The notes under the pieces: model-generated
The model's database searches: none
Seen by the model: only the letters and a program-made list of their open reading frames with translations
What the model was told of the DNA's origin: nothing
Program-made: the position numbers and the translations under genes
NCBI GenBank assembly: GCA_023362775.1
Contig: JALMGJ010000003.1
Location: 77,423,355-77,487,354 of the forward strand
Origin: Charina bottae
Taxonomy: Eukaryota > Chordata > Lepidosauria > Squamata > Charinaidae
Length of the DNA stretch: 64,000 bases
Reading direction: 5' to 3'
In this document: piece after piece, positions 24,300-35,242 of the stretch
Numbering within the stretch: the stretch's first letter is position 1
How the letters are laid out: every line of letters starts with the position of its first letter

Positions 24300-25096
24300 C
24301 TGTATTTCTCTATTTTTTTAATTTACTAAGTTATAGTTCATAACATTATAACACAGAACAATTTTGGACTGCATCTCTGTTAAGTTGGTGAATAATTCGC
24401 AAATAAAACTAAAGATTATGTTATAAACTTTACAAAGAAAACATTACACTAAAAAGTTCTTTTGAGGTGGTCTTATAATTCCAGTTGTATAGCTATATCA
24501 CTCTTGAACTACTTCTGGGGTTTAAAATCGCAGGACATTCACTCTTTAGTAAGATGCTGCATGCAGCTTAAGGGAACTGTGGGAGGAGAAGCATTGGACA
24601 CACATTTCACATTGTCTCCCCTTAATACATTTCTGCCAGTCTTCTGAAGGAAGGTTTTCCAGAGTAATCAGCAAAGCATGACCATTCTATGTTATACTTT
24701 ATTTCCCCCTCACACTGCTGCAGTTGAAAACAGGGTCTTAAGGATGAATGACTACCAAAAAGAGGTGAACTGCCTTAGGCTACCAGATGTGACCTACAGA
24801 AATCTGGGTATCCTCTAGACAGGAACAAAAAGATATAGAGCATTCAAAGTATTTGCTGCCATCTAATGGTTACTCAGAGTTTTGCAGTCCATGTTTAATA
24901 GTCTTAGCCTTTCTGTAAAAGAGAGGTGGGTAACCTTTGTGTATGGGAGTTCCAGGGCTACAGTGGGCAGTGAGATGAAATGTCGGTTTGACTCAGAAGG
25001 GGAGGGGGAATGCTGACCCATTACAGAAAAAAGTATTTGGATCCTGGGAAAGTCGAAAGCATGAGAAAGAAACTCAAAGCAACTCCACCTTGATTG
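24300..25096. other. Unassigned intergenic stretch
   Basis: Contains GCTGCCATCTAATGGTTACT near 24856, related to a motif near 2756; otherwise nothing I recognise. Confidence 0.35.
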
Positions 25097-25104
25097 GGTT
25101 AGGT

Positions 25105-25602
25105 CAGGGGTGGGGAACCTTTTTTATCCCAAGGGCCATTTAGACATTTATCACATCACTCGAGGGCCGGGGGGTGGGGTTTGCGGGCGGGAGCCAATCG
25201 TGCGGAAGGGGGCGGGGTTTGTGGGCGGGAGCCAATCGTGCACACTGGGGGGCCGCCATGCCCGGTGCTATGCCTGCTGCGCCTGCCCCACCACGTCTGC
25301 CACTGTGCCCACCGCTGCCGAGCCCGCCGCCATGCCCGCCGCCATGCCCGCTGCCGCCACGCCCACCATGCCCACCGCCATGTCTGCCCCTGCCACATCT
25401 GCCGCTGCACCTGCCGCCATGCCTGCTGCCACGCCGGCCGCCACACCCAGCATGCCCACTGCCTCACCCGCTGCCACCACGCCCGCCATACCTGCCACCG
25501 CCACGCCCAACATGCCCGCTGCCGTCACGCCTCTGCCGCAGGCCGGATCAATTGCTTTTGCGGGCCTTATATGGCCCGCGGGCCGGATGTTGCCCACCCC
25601 TG
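25105..25602. mobile_element. GC-rich hAT MITE, CAGGGGTGG family, copy 2, expanded
   Basis: Same ends as copy 1 and an exact 8-bp duplication GGTTAGGT (25097-25104, 25603-25610). Units with CCAAT boxes at 25194 and 25232 are followed by about 290 bp of short degenerate GCC-CCATGCC/CACGCC repeats (25255-25545) not seen in the other copies. This stretch has almost no stop codons in five frames, giving spurious Ala/Pro, Cys/His and Arg/Trp open frames. Confidence 0.93.
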
Positions 25603-25887
25603 GGTTAGGTAGAAGTTGAAGTAGAGAAGGGCTTTGACAGGCTTTCAAGATTCTGTTATAATACCCTAACTGCATTAAAATACATTCCAAGGCTCTTAGT
25701 GACTCCTGTTCCTTGGCTTTGCCTACCTGAAAGGGCCGACAATCACCAATAACACAGAATAAGCAGATGCTGTTCCTGCCGTGCCTGTTGCCTTTGCTGT
25801 TCTGCCATCTTTAAAACTTTTGGGGGTGGGTTATTGACACAGTAAAAAAGCTGGTGCCAAGGAGTTAGGCATTAGAAAACACCAGGC

Positions 25888-26100
25888 TGAGAGCCAGTTT
25901 GGTGTAGTGGCCAAGAACCAGGAGACTGTGAGTTCTAGGTTTCCCTAGGCATGAAAGCCAGCTGGGTGTCTTTGGGCCAGTCACTCTCAGCCCAACTCAC
26001 CTCCCAGGGTTGTTGTTGTGGGGAAAATAGGAGTCAGGAGGATTAGGTATATAACAACAGCAACAACAACAATAACAACAACAATAACAAGCAAGCAGCT
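25888..26100 (+). mobile_element. tRNA-derived SINE (long-tail type)
   Basis: Starts GAGAGCCAGTTTGGTGTAGT and follows the 7567 copy through GGGTTGTTGTTGTGGGGAAA; the usual 3-prime tail is replaced by CAA/CAACAA repeats. Confidence 0.82.
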
Positions 26101-26204
26101 CCTTCTCCAGCCTTCCCTAATATGGTGTCTGCTACATGCATTACACTGCACTTCCATAATTCCAGACAGTCGTCATGGACTGAAATTGGGGGGAAGGGAG
26201 TGAA

Positions 26205-27228
26205 GTCCGGGTGAAGTAAGTGTTGCAGTCGACACCCTTTCTCAGTGTCTGGAGGCTGTAGGGGCCTGGATGGGGCACAACAGGCTTCAGCTGAACCCTG
26301 GTAAGACGGAGTGGCTGTGGATTGATGGCCTCTCGATTTCCAGGAAGTTGTCATCTTTAACTCTGGATGGGGTTGCACTACCCCGTTCAGATTCAGTACG
26401 GAACTTGGGGGTCCTCTTGGACTCACGACTCCTGCTCGAGGAGCAGGTGGCAGTCGTGGCCAGGAGGGCCTTTGCACAGCTTCGGGTTGTGCGCCAGTTG
26501 CGCCCCTTCCTGGATCAGGAGGCCCTCCGAACAGTCACTCATGCCCTTGTCATCTCCCATATAGATTATTGTAACGCGCTCTACATGGGGCTACCCTTGA
26601 AGAGTATCCGGAAGCTTCAGCTGGTCCAGAATGCGGCTGCATGGGTAGTTCTGGGTGCTAGGAGATCCGCACATGTAACACCGCTACTCCGTGAGCTGCA
26701 TTGGGTACCAGTTTGCTTCCGGATCCAATTCAAGGTGTTGGTTATTACCTTTAAAGCCCTACATGGCATGGGACCAGGGTATCTGAGGGACCGTCTTGTC
26801 CCGACCATGTCCGCCCGCCCCACCCGATCATGCAGGGAGGGCATGCTTCGGATCCCTTCATTAAAAGAATTCCATCTGGCGGGGTCCAGGAGGCGTGCCT
26901 TCTCTGTAGTAGCACCCGCCCTGTGGGATAACTTGCCCCCTGAGGTGAGACTGGCATCCTCGCTCCTAGCCTTTAGGAAGTCCTTGAAGACCTGGCTCTG
27001 CCGCCTTGCCTGGAGTGAAGGAAAGGACAGTTCCTCCTGGGGGTGGTTGGTTTAGTGGTTTCCTCCTTGTAAGAACAGACCATCTTCTGGATTTCTGCTT
27101 TTTATTTTTATAGTAGTTTTAAATGTCTAGGTTTTATCGTTTATATTTTGATTGTAAACCGCCCAGAGTCTGCCAAGGCAGAGATGGGTGGGGATAAATC
27201 TAAATAATAAATAAATAAATAAATAAAA
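26205..27228 (+). mobile_element. L2-type LINE, 5-prime truncated
   Basis: Open frame 26270-27055 (261 codons) runs from WMGHNRLQLNPGKTEWLWI-like sequence (residues MGHNRLQLNPGKTEW) through LGVLLDSRLLLEEQVAVVAR, HIDYCNALYMGL, LLRELHWVPVCFRIQFK and FHLAGSRRRAFSVVAPALW to the end. It lies downstream of the catalytic YADD. The 3-prime hairpin is at about 27158-27192, with inner stem TCTGCC/GGCAGA, followed by a TAAA-type tail. Confidence 0.9.
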
Positions 27229-27233
27229 GTCAT

Positions 27234-27287
27234 AAAAGTCAAGATGGCAGCCATGACTGCATGATCAAAGCTGCCATCTTGACTTTT
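27234..27287. repeat. Perfect 18-bp stem, 18-nt loop
   Basis: AAAAGTCAAGATGGCAGC at 27234-27251 and its exact reverse complement at 27270-27287. Directly abuts the L2 tail. Could be a tiny MITE or foldback; function unknown. Confidence 0.75.
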
Positions 27288-27289
27288 TA

Positions 27290-28794
27290 CATTCCTCCCC
27301 AGCAGATGCCCCTGGTTGTAATCTAATATATCCAGGAAAGGGTGCCCTAATTTATGAGTCTTACTATTAACTTTTTTATTAACAAAAGGAACAAGCAAAA
27401 GAACAGTAAGAAAGGAGGAGAATCATACAGAGCATGACAGAGATCACATTGGGGAGAATCCGGTCTCTCCCCTGATGTATGCACTGCCCTCCCAGCCACC
27501 TGATACCCTGGCTTGGCAAGTGACAAGCAACCAAATAATCCAGCTGCTCAGAAACCACTTGGGTGGTTTCCCCCCTCCACACACCTCTGCCTCAGACCAG
27601 GATCACCCTCCACCGAGGCCAGCTTCCATCCTCACTGGACTATAGTTGGGCCGGGCTCAGAAAAAAATGGAAAAAGAAAGAAGAAATAGGAAAAGGAACA
27701 GTGGGACAGTGAAGGTGCCTTGCATTCACCATAGACTTGTATACTTTCCAGTTAAACCTCAAAGTGGAGGTTAACTTAACTTTCAAAGGAGCAGGAAGGG
27801 AACATCTTCTCCCTCTCCTCTGCTGCTGTAAGACTCCCAGGCCCAGCAGCTAACCAACCAAGCCAGCAAAATGTAAAGCAGCAGGCTGCCAGAAGTTAAG
27901 ACCTTGTTTCTGCTGACTCCTTCAAGTGTCAACATGTTAATCTCATTTTAGAAGAGATCTAACTAGCGTGCAAGGCTAGACTGCTCACCAGGCAGAGTGA
28001 TTCATCCCGTGGCAGTTCCATAAGGGCAGTGGAATGGAAAGAAGCCTCGGGTGCTTGCTGCTTCCCAGAGCAACTCCCCAGCTTGGAGAACATGCAGGAG
28101 CAGCCAGTTCTCTGGGGCCTCTCGCAGAGGGCTCTTCAGATCAGGCACGGAGTGGGTAGCCAGTTCCAGTTCCTCACTGGGGCCTGCAAGGGGCTTATGA
28201 CATACAACTACCCTTTTCTACCCAAGTGCTAGAAAAGTCCACACGTTTCACATTCACCTAATCTGGGTAGTGAAACATTGATGGCACTGAGTTCTCCAGA
28301 CCAGATATCTTCTTGCAAAGTCTTCTGAGGAAAGCGTTACAAAGAGTTGGCTGTGGAAGCTGCTGTGCCACAGTGGCACAGGCAACTGCGGTGGCCATGT
28401 CTTCCACAGTGCTGTCCTCTAAGATCTGACCTGATTTTATCTTTATTTTCTATTTTTTTCCTACCGTCTTTCCCCCATTTTCTCTTAGAGAAGCAGTATA
28501 GTTCCCCCTTATACATCGTAGATGTACATTAGCTCCTGTTGATCTAACGTCCCTGACTGCCAGTGAACAAAATGTGTTCATCTTCCATGTTAAAATAATT
28601 GCATCTGGAACAGAGAGAATGACTGCCCAAGTGACCATATATCCTATTTTATATAGAACTATGAAAGGGCAGTTCTGAGTTCATTAAAAATAATGAACCT
28701 TAAGAAGGAAAAGGGGAAGGTGCCAACTTACAGCATCTCATTAGAAGACCCATTGTACTGTAGTCTCCTGCCAGAATGTGGCTCATGCATAATA
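27290..28794. other. Unassigned intergenic stretch
   Basis: Mixed composition. The open frames (for example 28029-28232 and 28347-28532) are short, without family signature. Confidence 0.35.
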
Positions 28795-28802
28795 TTTTAA
28801 AT

Positions 28803-29052
28803 CAGGGGTGGTCAACGTCAGGCCCACAGGGCTCCCGCCTAAGGCCCGCGGGGCTCCCACCAGCAAACCCCGCCCCTTCCACGCGATTGGCTCCTGTCCG
28901 CAAACCCCGCCCCCCAGTGCTTGTGATTGGCTCCCGCCCACAAACTCCGGCCCCCAGTCCGCAGAAATCCCATAAACCCCACCCCCCACCACCCCCAGTC
29001 CCCAGATATAAATATCCAAATGGCCCTTGGCAGAAAAAAGGTTCCCCACCCG
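28803..29052. mobile_element. GC-rich hAT MITE, CAGGGGTGG family, copy 3, inverted
   Basis: Left end CAGGGGTGGTCAACGTC, right end GGTTCCCCACCCG; exact 8-bp duplication TTTTAAAT (28795-28802, 29053-29060). Inside orientation is opposite to copy 1, with ATTGG (inverted CCAAT) at 28886 and 28926 and GCCCCGCC-like boxes between. Confidence 0.92.
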
Positions 29053-29060
29053 TTTTAAAT

Positions 29061-30080
29061 GGTGTTCATACAGTAAATAAAGCGCATGTACTTGTTCTAT
29101 CCCAAACACACATACATTGCAGCTATAGATGTGCAATGTGTATTCTGTTGTCACAGTCTGTGAATTAGAGCATCCCCTAACCCACAATCACCTCCCCCCC
29201 CAAAAAAAAAGAATTCTTAGTCCCATCTACTTTGGAAGTGAGTCTGGGGATTGCAGATGAGATACTGTAGGCACTACGTGGTCCCTGGGGCTCAGGCTGC
29301 CATTTTTTGCTCTGTAACTTGAAAAATGCAGTGTGCAGGACACAAGGTACAATATACTTGGTCTTTTCATCTTCTGGGAAAAAAATTAAAAGCATGGCTG
29401 TAAGGTAGTGCTCCTGTTCTGTGTCATGCATGAGTCATCACATTTGTACATTAGATAAACAACAGAATTCATGTCCCCTAGTGCCACAAAATGAAATTGG
29501 TGGTGAAAACAGAGACTGGGAAAACTTGTTTAACTGTCTTTTATACATAGGAATAGTAGGTTCTTGTCTCCCCATAGTGATTCAGGGAAGTCTTCCCTAA
29601 TAAAAGATGTGTTTGTTTGTTTGTTTGTTAGTGGTTTTTACCCCATCCATCCCAATGTAAAAGCCTTCAAGACAGCTTATAAAATCAGTACATTGTAATA
29701 TTTAAAATACCAATAATATTGGTAATTGAAAAAGATGTGAGGGTGACCTTGGAAGATGGGGGGAAGAGACACCACCTAGGGAAGGATTACAATAAAGTAG
29801 AATTAGCTCCTCTCATCATGTTTCCTGTCTGGTTTACCTGGGAGGGCTGACAGTAACATTATGGTAACAAATTAGGGATATTAAACCACAATAGGGCAAC
29901 AGTGGGACAAGCCTATATCGTATGAGTAAGTATCCCCAGACCCCAGACCCATTTCACATATATACATACGCATCATGGTATTCGCTTTTGGGGTAAGTAA
30001 GCAACATTATGCAGAGTTCAGAAAAGAAGTAAAAATGGTAAGAAAAGAACTTAAAGGCATAATAAAGAGAAAAGAAAAAG
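29061..30080. other. Unassigned intergenic stretch
   Basis: Short (TTTG)n at about 29612-29630; otherwise nothing recognisable. Confidence 0.35.
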
Positions 30081-30719
30081 TACCGTATTTTCCGGCGTAT
30101 AAGACGACTTTTTAACCCAGGAAAATCTTCTCAAAAGTCGGGGGTCGTCTTATACGCCGGGTGTCGTCTTATAGGGCGGGTCACTTCCCCGCCGCACAGC
30201 TGATCCCCGGCGCACAGCTGATCGGCGCTGAGATTTTCCACCCCGGCCCCAATACATCTCCAAGCTTTAGCAGAACAAACCACGGAGGAGGAAGAGGGTG
30301 GTGGTGATGATGGGGGGAGGTTTGAAAAAGCAGATCCATGCGGGGGGGGGGGTCGAGAGGGAGGGAGGGAGCGGAGGGTCAGGAGGGAGGGAGGGAGGGA
30401 GCGGAGGGTGGCCCCCCCCCGCACTGATCCATCACCAGGGAAAGAGAGCGAGAGGGAGGGAGGCTGAAATGACTCAGTAACTTTTGCGCTTGGATCTGCT
30501 TTTTCAAACCTCCCCCCATCATCACCACCACCCTCTTCCTCCTCCTTCGTGGTTTGTTCTGCTAAAGCTTGGAGATGTATTGGGGGGGGGAGGGCCCGGG
30601 TGGAAAATCTCAGCGCCAATCAGCTGTGCGCCGGGGATCAGCTGTGCGGGAAGTGGAGTTGCTCAGTACTCACTCAGTAACTTTTGCGTTTGGATCTGCT
30701 TTTTCAAACTTCCCCCCAT

Positions 30720-30785
30720 CACCCTCCTCCTCCTCCTCCTCCTCCTCCTCCTCCTCCTCCTCCTCCTCCTCCTCCTCCTCCTCCT
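30720..30785. repeat. TCC/CTC trinucleotide microsatellite
   Basis: About 20 units within the third module of the mariner-like element; source of apparent poly-Ser or poly-Leu frames. Confidence 0.95.
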
Positions 30786-31085
30786 TCATGGTTTGTTCCG
30801 CTAAAGCTTGGAAATGTATTCTTCACCCCTCTGCCTTGCCCAGGTAATTAAAGCTTTCTTTAAATCGTTAAAGCTTTCTCCCCCCTCCCCCCAATATTCT
30901 CCTTCACACACACACCCCGCGCTGCTGCGCTTCGCATTACTACGGTATTCGCTTTCTACTCTGCTTCCCTGTTTCCTCCCTGCAGTTTTTTACTTTCTAC
31001 TCCACTTCCCCACCACACAGCTGATTGGTGTGGATATTTTCCACCCCGGGGCGGAGCAAGCTGCAGGTTTTGAAGAGGGGTAGTC

Positions 31086-31381
31086 TGTAGCTTGAATCAT
31101 GTCAACTGGATTTCTATTTTCTCAGTGGAAACGTTTTGCTCCTTATCCAAGGAGCTTCTTCAGTCTGAGCAAAGTTGGTAAGGGAATCCTAAATATGTTT
31201 CTACCCAGGTGTAAGGTCACACAGCTACCTAGAAACATATTTAGGATTCCCTTACCAACTTTGCTCAGACTGAAGAAGCTCCTTGGATAAGGAGCAAAAC
31301 GTTTCCACTGAGAAAATAGAAATCCAGTTGACATGATTCAAGCTACAGACAATTCCACCTGGATGACTGAGAACCTTCATA
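31086..31381. mobile_element. Palindromic Penelope-like (pLTR-type) insertion
   Basis: Two exact 121-bp inverted arms (31083-31203, 31230-31350) around a 26-bp spacer, plus 31 bp on the right (CCACCTGGATGACTGAGAAC). The insertion is bounded by a direct repeat GAAGAGGGGTAGTC (31072-31085 and 31382-31395), so it entered the mariner-like element as one event. Arm 2 contains CTGAAGA, a GCTCC/GGAGC stem and AAAACGTTT: the layout of the hammerhead-ribozyme-like motif of Penelope-like elements, with the expected GAAAC changed to AAAAC. Identical 63-codon open frames begin on both strands (31099, 31334) because of the symmetry; neither is a gene. Confidence 0.72.
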
Positions 31382-31491
31382 GAAGAGGGGTAGTCTTATA
31401 CGGCGAGTATATCCCAAACTCTATATTTTAAGTGGAAAAGTTGGGGGTCGTCTTATACGCCCAGTCGTCTTATACGCCGGAAAATATGGTA

Positions 31492-32740
31492 ACTAAATCA
31501 GTTTACACAAATAGTATACCTGTCCATACTTGCAAATCATCTTTGTCCCTTCTCACAAAATTCTTCAAAGATTTAACAAGTCTCTTTTGTAATTCCAATA
31601 CAGGAAACTTATCCAGGTCGCTCTTTTGGTATGTTATTTGTATATCCCTTTTAATTATTAAGACATCAGCCAGTTTCATTTGTATGTTCAGTGTAGCATC
31701 TTTTTCCATATCATTCTTGTAGCCTGTCATTTTTAAATCCACTTTCAGATCAGTCTCAGTCTTGTCCGGTAAAACTTGTTCCTCTTCCATAACATCTTTT
31801 AAACAAAGTTTATCTATAGAGGCAGACACTCTTAAAATTAACTTCTGGTTCCATTGTTGAAAAATATCCTTCAATATGTCCAATGTTAAAATATTTTGCT
31901 CCATTCTTTATTAGTAAGTCAAATTTAAGCGTTCTTCTCCTTTAATTGTCATCGACATATTCTCCTTTAATTGTAATCTTTAGTTCCTTTTGGTTCCTTC
32001 TAGTGTCCAACCTTCAAAGTCTTACCCTATCATGTTTTTTTTAAAAGAGAATTCAAAACAAAAGCATTTTCCCATGGAAGAATTCTTATAATTAATTCCA
32101 AACTTATTTCAAATCCATGTGGACCCTTAGTCTGTTTGTAACTTTCTAAAATCAAAGTGCTATTCACCCTTTTGCTGTTTATTCCAAAAGAAAAAAAATT
32201 AAGTCCTTAAACTTGTATTTAAAACTTCTTTCACTAAGGATTGAAGGAAACTCACCCAGCGCTGTAAAACTTGTCAATCCAAAAGTTCCTAATAGCTGAA
32301 AAGCAGTTAAGAAGCAATTTCTGAAAGTGATTAGAAAAGGAAGTATGCTAACCCAGTGTCCTTTTGAAGGATTTAAGCAAAAAGATGGCTATTCCCTCAT
32401 CTCCTAGAACTCTAAACCTGCCAGAGACAGGTTTACCCTGTCTTGTGGTCTCCTCATAAGGAGCAACTGTCCAGAGCACTTGTGGGCAATCTCAAGTCCT
32501 CTCCTTGTCCGGAGAGGAATTATGAAGAGCCAGTCTACTCACCGGCTCTTCATTCCACCGTGGTTGTCAGCTCCGCTTTAGCCGAGCCATCTTCAGTTTG
32601 CCATTTCTTCCCCAGAAGTCCCCAGCCATTTTCACTTCTTTTGACAAACATCCATTTCATGAGAAACATTCAACAGACCACATGCTATTTATTACCAACC
32701 AGAAGTTGCACATCTTAAAATTTCTCCATCATTTCTCCAT
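31492..32740 (-). mobile_element. L1-like LINE 5-prime region with ORF1 start
   Basis: Minus-strand frame 31503-31904 (133 codons) is charged and helical (KLCLKDVMEEEQVLPDKTE, KTETDLKVDLKMTGYKND), like the N-terminal part of reptile L1 ORF1. Upstream on the same strand (about 31905-32640) is a 5-prime-UTR-like segment with AAGATGGCTCGGCT-type sequence. The 3-prime side is cut by the mariner-like element. Assignment to L1 is by style, not by a domain. Confidence 0.5.
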
Positions 32741-32754
32741 CTTTAGGAAATATT

Positions 32755-34140
32755 GGTCGTGCTTATGGATGATCTCTGGCGGGAGCGGGATGGAGGCAGT
32801 GCATCCATCCTGGCTCTCTTGGATCTCTCAGCGGCTTTCGATACCATCGACCATGGTATCCTTTTGGGGTGGCTAAGGGAGTTGGGGGTGGGCGGCGTAG
32901 TTTTGCGCTGGTTCACCTCCTTCCTCCAGGGCCGCTCCCAGTTGGTGGTGATAGGAGAGGAGAGATCCAACCCGTGACTTCTCTTATGTGGAGTGCCGCA
33001 GGGTTTGGTTCTCTCTCCTCTCCTATTCAAATCTACATGAAACCGCTGGGTGAGATCATCTGTCACCATGGGATGAGGTATCATCAATATGCTGATGATA
33101 CTCAATTGTATATCTCCATCCCAGGTGAAGTAAGTGATGCGGTCGCCTCCCTGTCCCAGTGCCTGGGGGATGGGGGGCCTGGATGGGGAACAACAGGCTT
33201 CAGCTGAACCCTGTCAAGACCGAGTGGCTGTGGATTGATGGCCCCGCGCTATCCGGGAAGTTTTCATCTTTGGTTCTGGATGGGGTGACACTGCCCCATT
33301 CGGAGCTGGTGCGGAACTTGGGGGTCCTCCTGGACTCACCACTCCTGCTCAAAGAGCAGGTGGCAGTCGTGGCTAGGAGGGCCTTTGCACAGCTTCAGCT
33401 TGTGCGCCAGTTACGCCCATTCCTGGACCGCGATGCCCTCCGAACGGTCACTCATGCCCTTGTCATCTCCCACATAGACTATTGCAATGCGCTCTACATG
33501 GGGCTACCCTTGAAGAACATCCGGAAGCTACAGCTGGTACAGAATGCGGCCGCGCGGGCAATTTTAGGTGCACCAAGATCAGCACATATAACACCTTTGC
33601 TCCGCGAGCTGCATTGGGTGCCAGTTTACTTCCGGGTTCAATTCAAGGTGTTGGTTATCACCTTTAAAGCCCTACATGGCATGGGACCAGGATACCTGAG
33701 GGACCGTCTTATCCCCGTATCATCAACCTGCCCCACCCGATCATTCAGAGAGGGCTTGCTACGGACCCCATCAATAAGAGAATTTCATCTAATGGGGTCC
33801 AGGAGGCAGGCCTTCTCTGTAATGGCGCCCGCCCTTTGGAATATCTTGCCCCCAGAGTTGAGGCAGGTTTCCTCCCTCCCGACCTTTAGGAAAGATCTGA
33901 AAACCTGGTTCTGCTGCCTAGCGTGGGAGGGGAAAAGTAATAGCTCCTCCTGGGGGTGGTTAATACCATAATGTCCTCCCTATTATTTAAATTCGCCAGA
34001 TTGGATTTTATATTTATTTATACTATGTTAATTAATTTGTAATTTTATATTTATATTTTAACCTTGGTTTTATTGTAAACTGCCCAGAGTCCCCCGTGTG
34101 GGAGTTGGGCGGTCATATAAATTTAAATAATAAATAAATA
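32755..34140 (+). mobile_element. L2-type LINE, best preserved RT-to-tail copy
   Basis: 5-prime truncated just before LMDDLWRERDGGSASILALL. RT palm LLDLSAAFDTIDHGILLGWL is in frame 32753-32977; GVPQGLVLSPLLF can be read at about 32990-33030 in a shifted frame; then YADDTQLYISIPGEVSDA; then an unbroken 270-codon frame 33159-33971 to the C-terminus. 3-prime hairpin at about 34078-34112 and (TAAA)n tail. Flanking AAATATT at 32748-32754 and 34141-34147 is a likely target duplication. Confidence 0.9.
33159..33971 (+). pseudogene. L2 ORF2 C-terminal open segment (270 codons)
   Basis: Contains NNRLQLNPVKTEWLWIDGP, LGVLLDSPLLLKEQVAVVAR, VISHIDYCNALYMGLPLK, LLRELHWVPVYFRVQFK and AFSVMAPALWNILPPELR. 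This is the thumb/C-terminal portion downstream of the catalytic YADD. The open state implies a recent insertion, but the protein is a fragment with no start of its own. Confidence 0.82.
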
Positions 34141-34147
34141 AAATATT

Positions 34148-35004
34148 CTATCAAGTGTCTCCTTTTTCATGTTTTTCATTGTTGGAATAGTGCCCGGACT
34201 ATCATAAGACAAAATATGGAAAAACATGTAGAGTTTGATTGAATTTAAGAGCATCTGTGTTTGAGCAGAAATTAACTCTTGTGAATATAGTCAATGACTG
34301 TTTACTAAATGACTAACGATCAACTTAACAAAAATGTCATGGTAGAATGATCTGTTCATTTGCAAACATGACTACTGAGAGATGTTATGCCAGAATGAAC
34401 AGGAACAGAACAGAAAGTATTCTATTCCTGACTAGTCATGCTACATCAAAGGTGGGCATAGAATGGCTGGAAGGATATTAGAAATGAGACCCAGCAATCA
34501 ATAACCAAACTGCTCATTCTGATGGATGAAGGTATTACGGAAGACCGGTATCTGAATATAATGTTCCTGAGACCAGAAGAAAACAATTTGTCCCAATGTC
34601 TCCTTTCCACACAGGGTGTAAAATTCTAATAATGTCTGAATGTAGCCTAATTGAGAAATTGTTGGTCAGAGTCCAGCATATTGTTCTTCTGAGTAGTATA
34701 AGACAGAGGGGAAAACAGCTAGTTAATTCAGTTCTTATTCATCTCTCCATTCAACTTCCTCTCCAACCATATACCATAGATCTAACTGTCTTTCCATTGG
34801 CTTCCATCTTGAAGTCATTGTACGGTGAAGAAATGCGATAGATAAATAAATAAATAAATAAAATCTGTCTAGCTGGCCACCTGCACTAAGGGTAGATCAC
34901 CTTATTTACTTTTCAATTTTAAACCTTCTTGAATAGAAACAATTCCTTATCTAACTGAACAATCATTAAGGAACTATTTTAAGTAGTATCTTGCTGGTGT
35001 GAAA
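34148..35004. other. Unassigned intergenic stretch
   Basis: Ends near 34840-34862 in a (GATA/TAAA) tail preceded by GAAGAAATGCG, possibly another minimal LINE tail. Otherwise nothing recognisable. Confidence 0.35.
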
Positions 35005-35005
35005 C

Positions 35006-35006
35006 T

Positions 35007-35089
<83 letters not shown>

Positions 35090-35096
35090 TTTGATT
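35006..35096. repeat. TTTA tetranucleotide microsatellite
   Basis: About 22 uninterrupted ATTT/TTTA units. Confidence 0.95.
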
Positions 35097-35211
35097 TATT
35101 ACCTGCTGCAATCCAAAAACTCATCACTCATGTGATGCATGAGTAAGAATTGAGGGAACAGCGAACCACAGTCTGCAATAAAGGTGAATAAGCCAGAGTA
35201 AAATAAGATAT

Positions 35212-35242
35212 GTTGGAGAGACATGTTTCCTGTCTCTCCAAC
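35212..35242. repeat. 12-bp stem-loop
   Basis: GTTGGAGAGACA / TGTCTCTCCAAC separated by 7 nt; a related half copy (GTTGGGAGAGACATGTTTC) follows at about 35252, suggesting local duplication. Confidence 0.7.

Larger units (their letters stand above)
30083..31489. mobile_element. Non-autonomous mariner-like (TA-flanked) transposon with reiterated core
   Basis: Left end CCGTATTTTCCGGCGTATAA, continuing GACGAC; the right end is its inverted complement with one difference in 26 bp. Each side abuts TA (30081-30082, 31490-31491), the Tc1/mariner target duplication. Inside, a ~150-bp module (GGATCTGCTTTTTCAAAC, TGGTTTGTTCTGCTAAAGCTTGG) occurs three times: antisense at about 30190-30340, sense at 30484-30650, sense at 30667-30830 with a (TCC)n expansion (30720-30785). 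No transposase ORF; the long minus-strand frame 30131-30619 is repeat-driven. Superfamily is inferred from the TA duplication only. Confidence 0.78.

Noticed and set aside
25110..25690. Several overlapping Ala/Pro-, Cys/His- and Arg/Trp-rich frames
   Set aside because: All lie in the GC-rich repeat of a MITE with exact target duplication; no codon signature.
30131..30619. 162-codon minus-strand frame
   Set aside because: Lies in the repeated modules of the mariner-like element; Pro/Ser-rich from G/C runs.
31099..31334. Identical 63-codon proteins on both strands
   Set aside because: Consequence of the perfect palindrome, not two genes.
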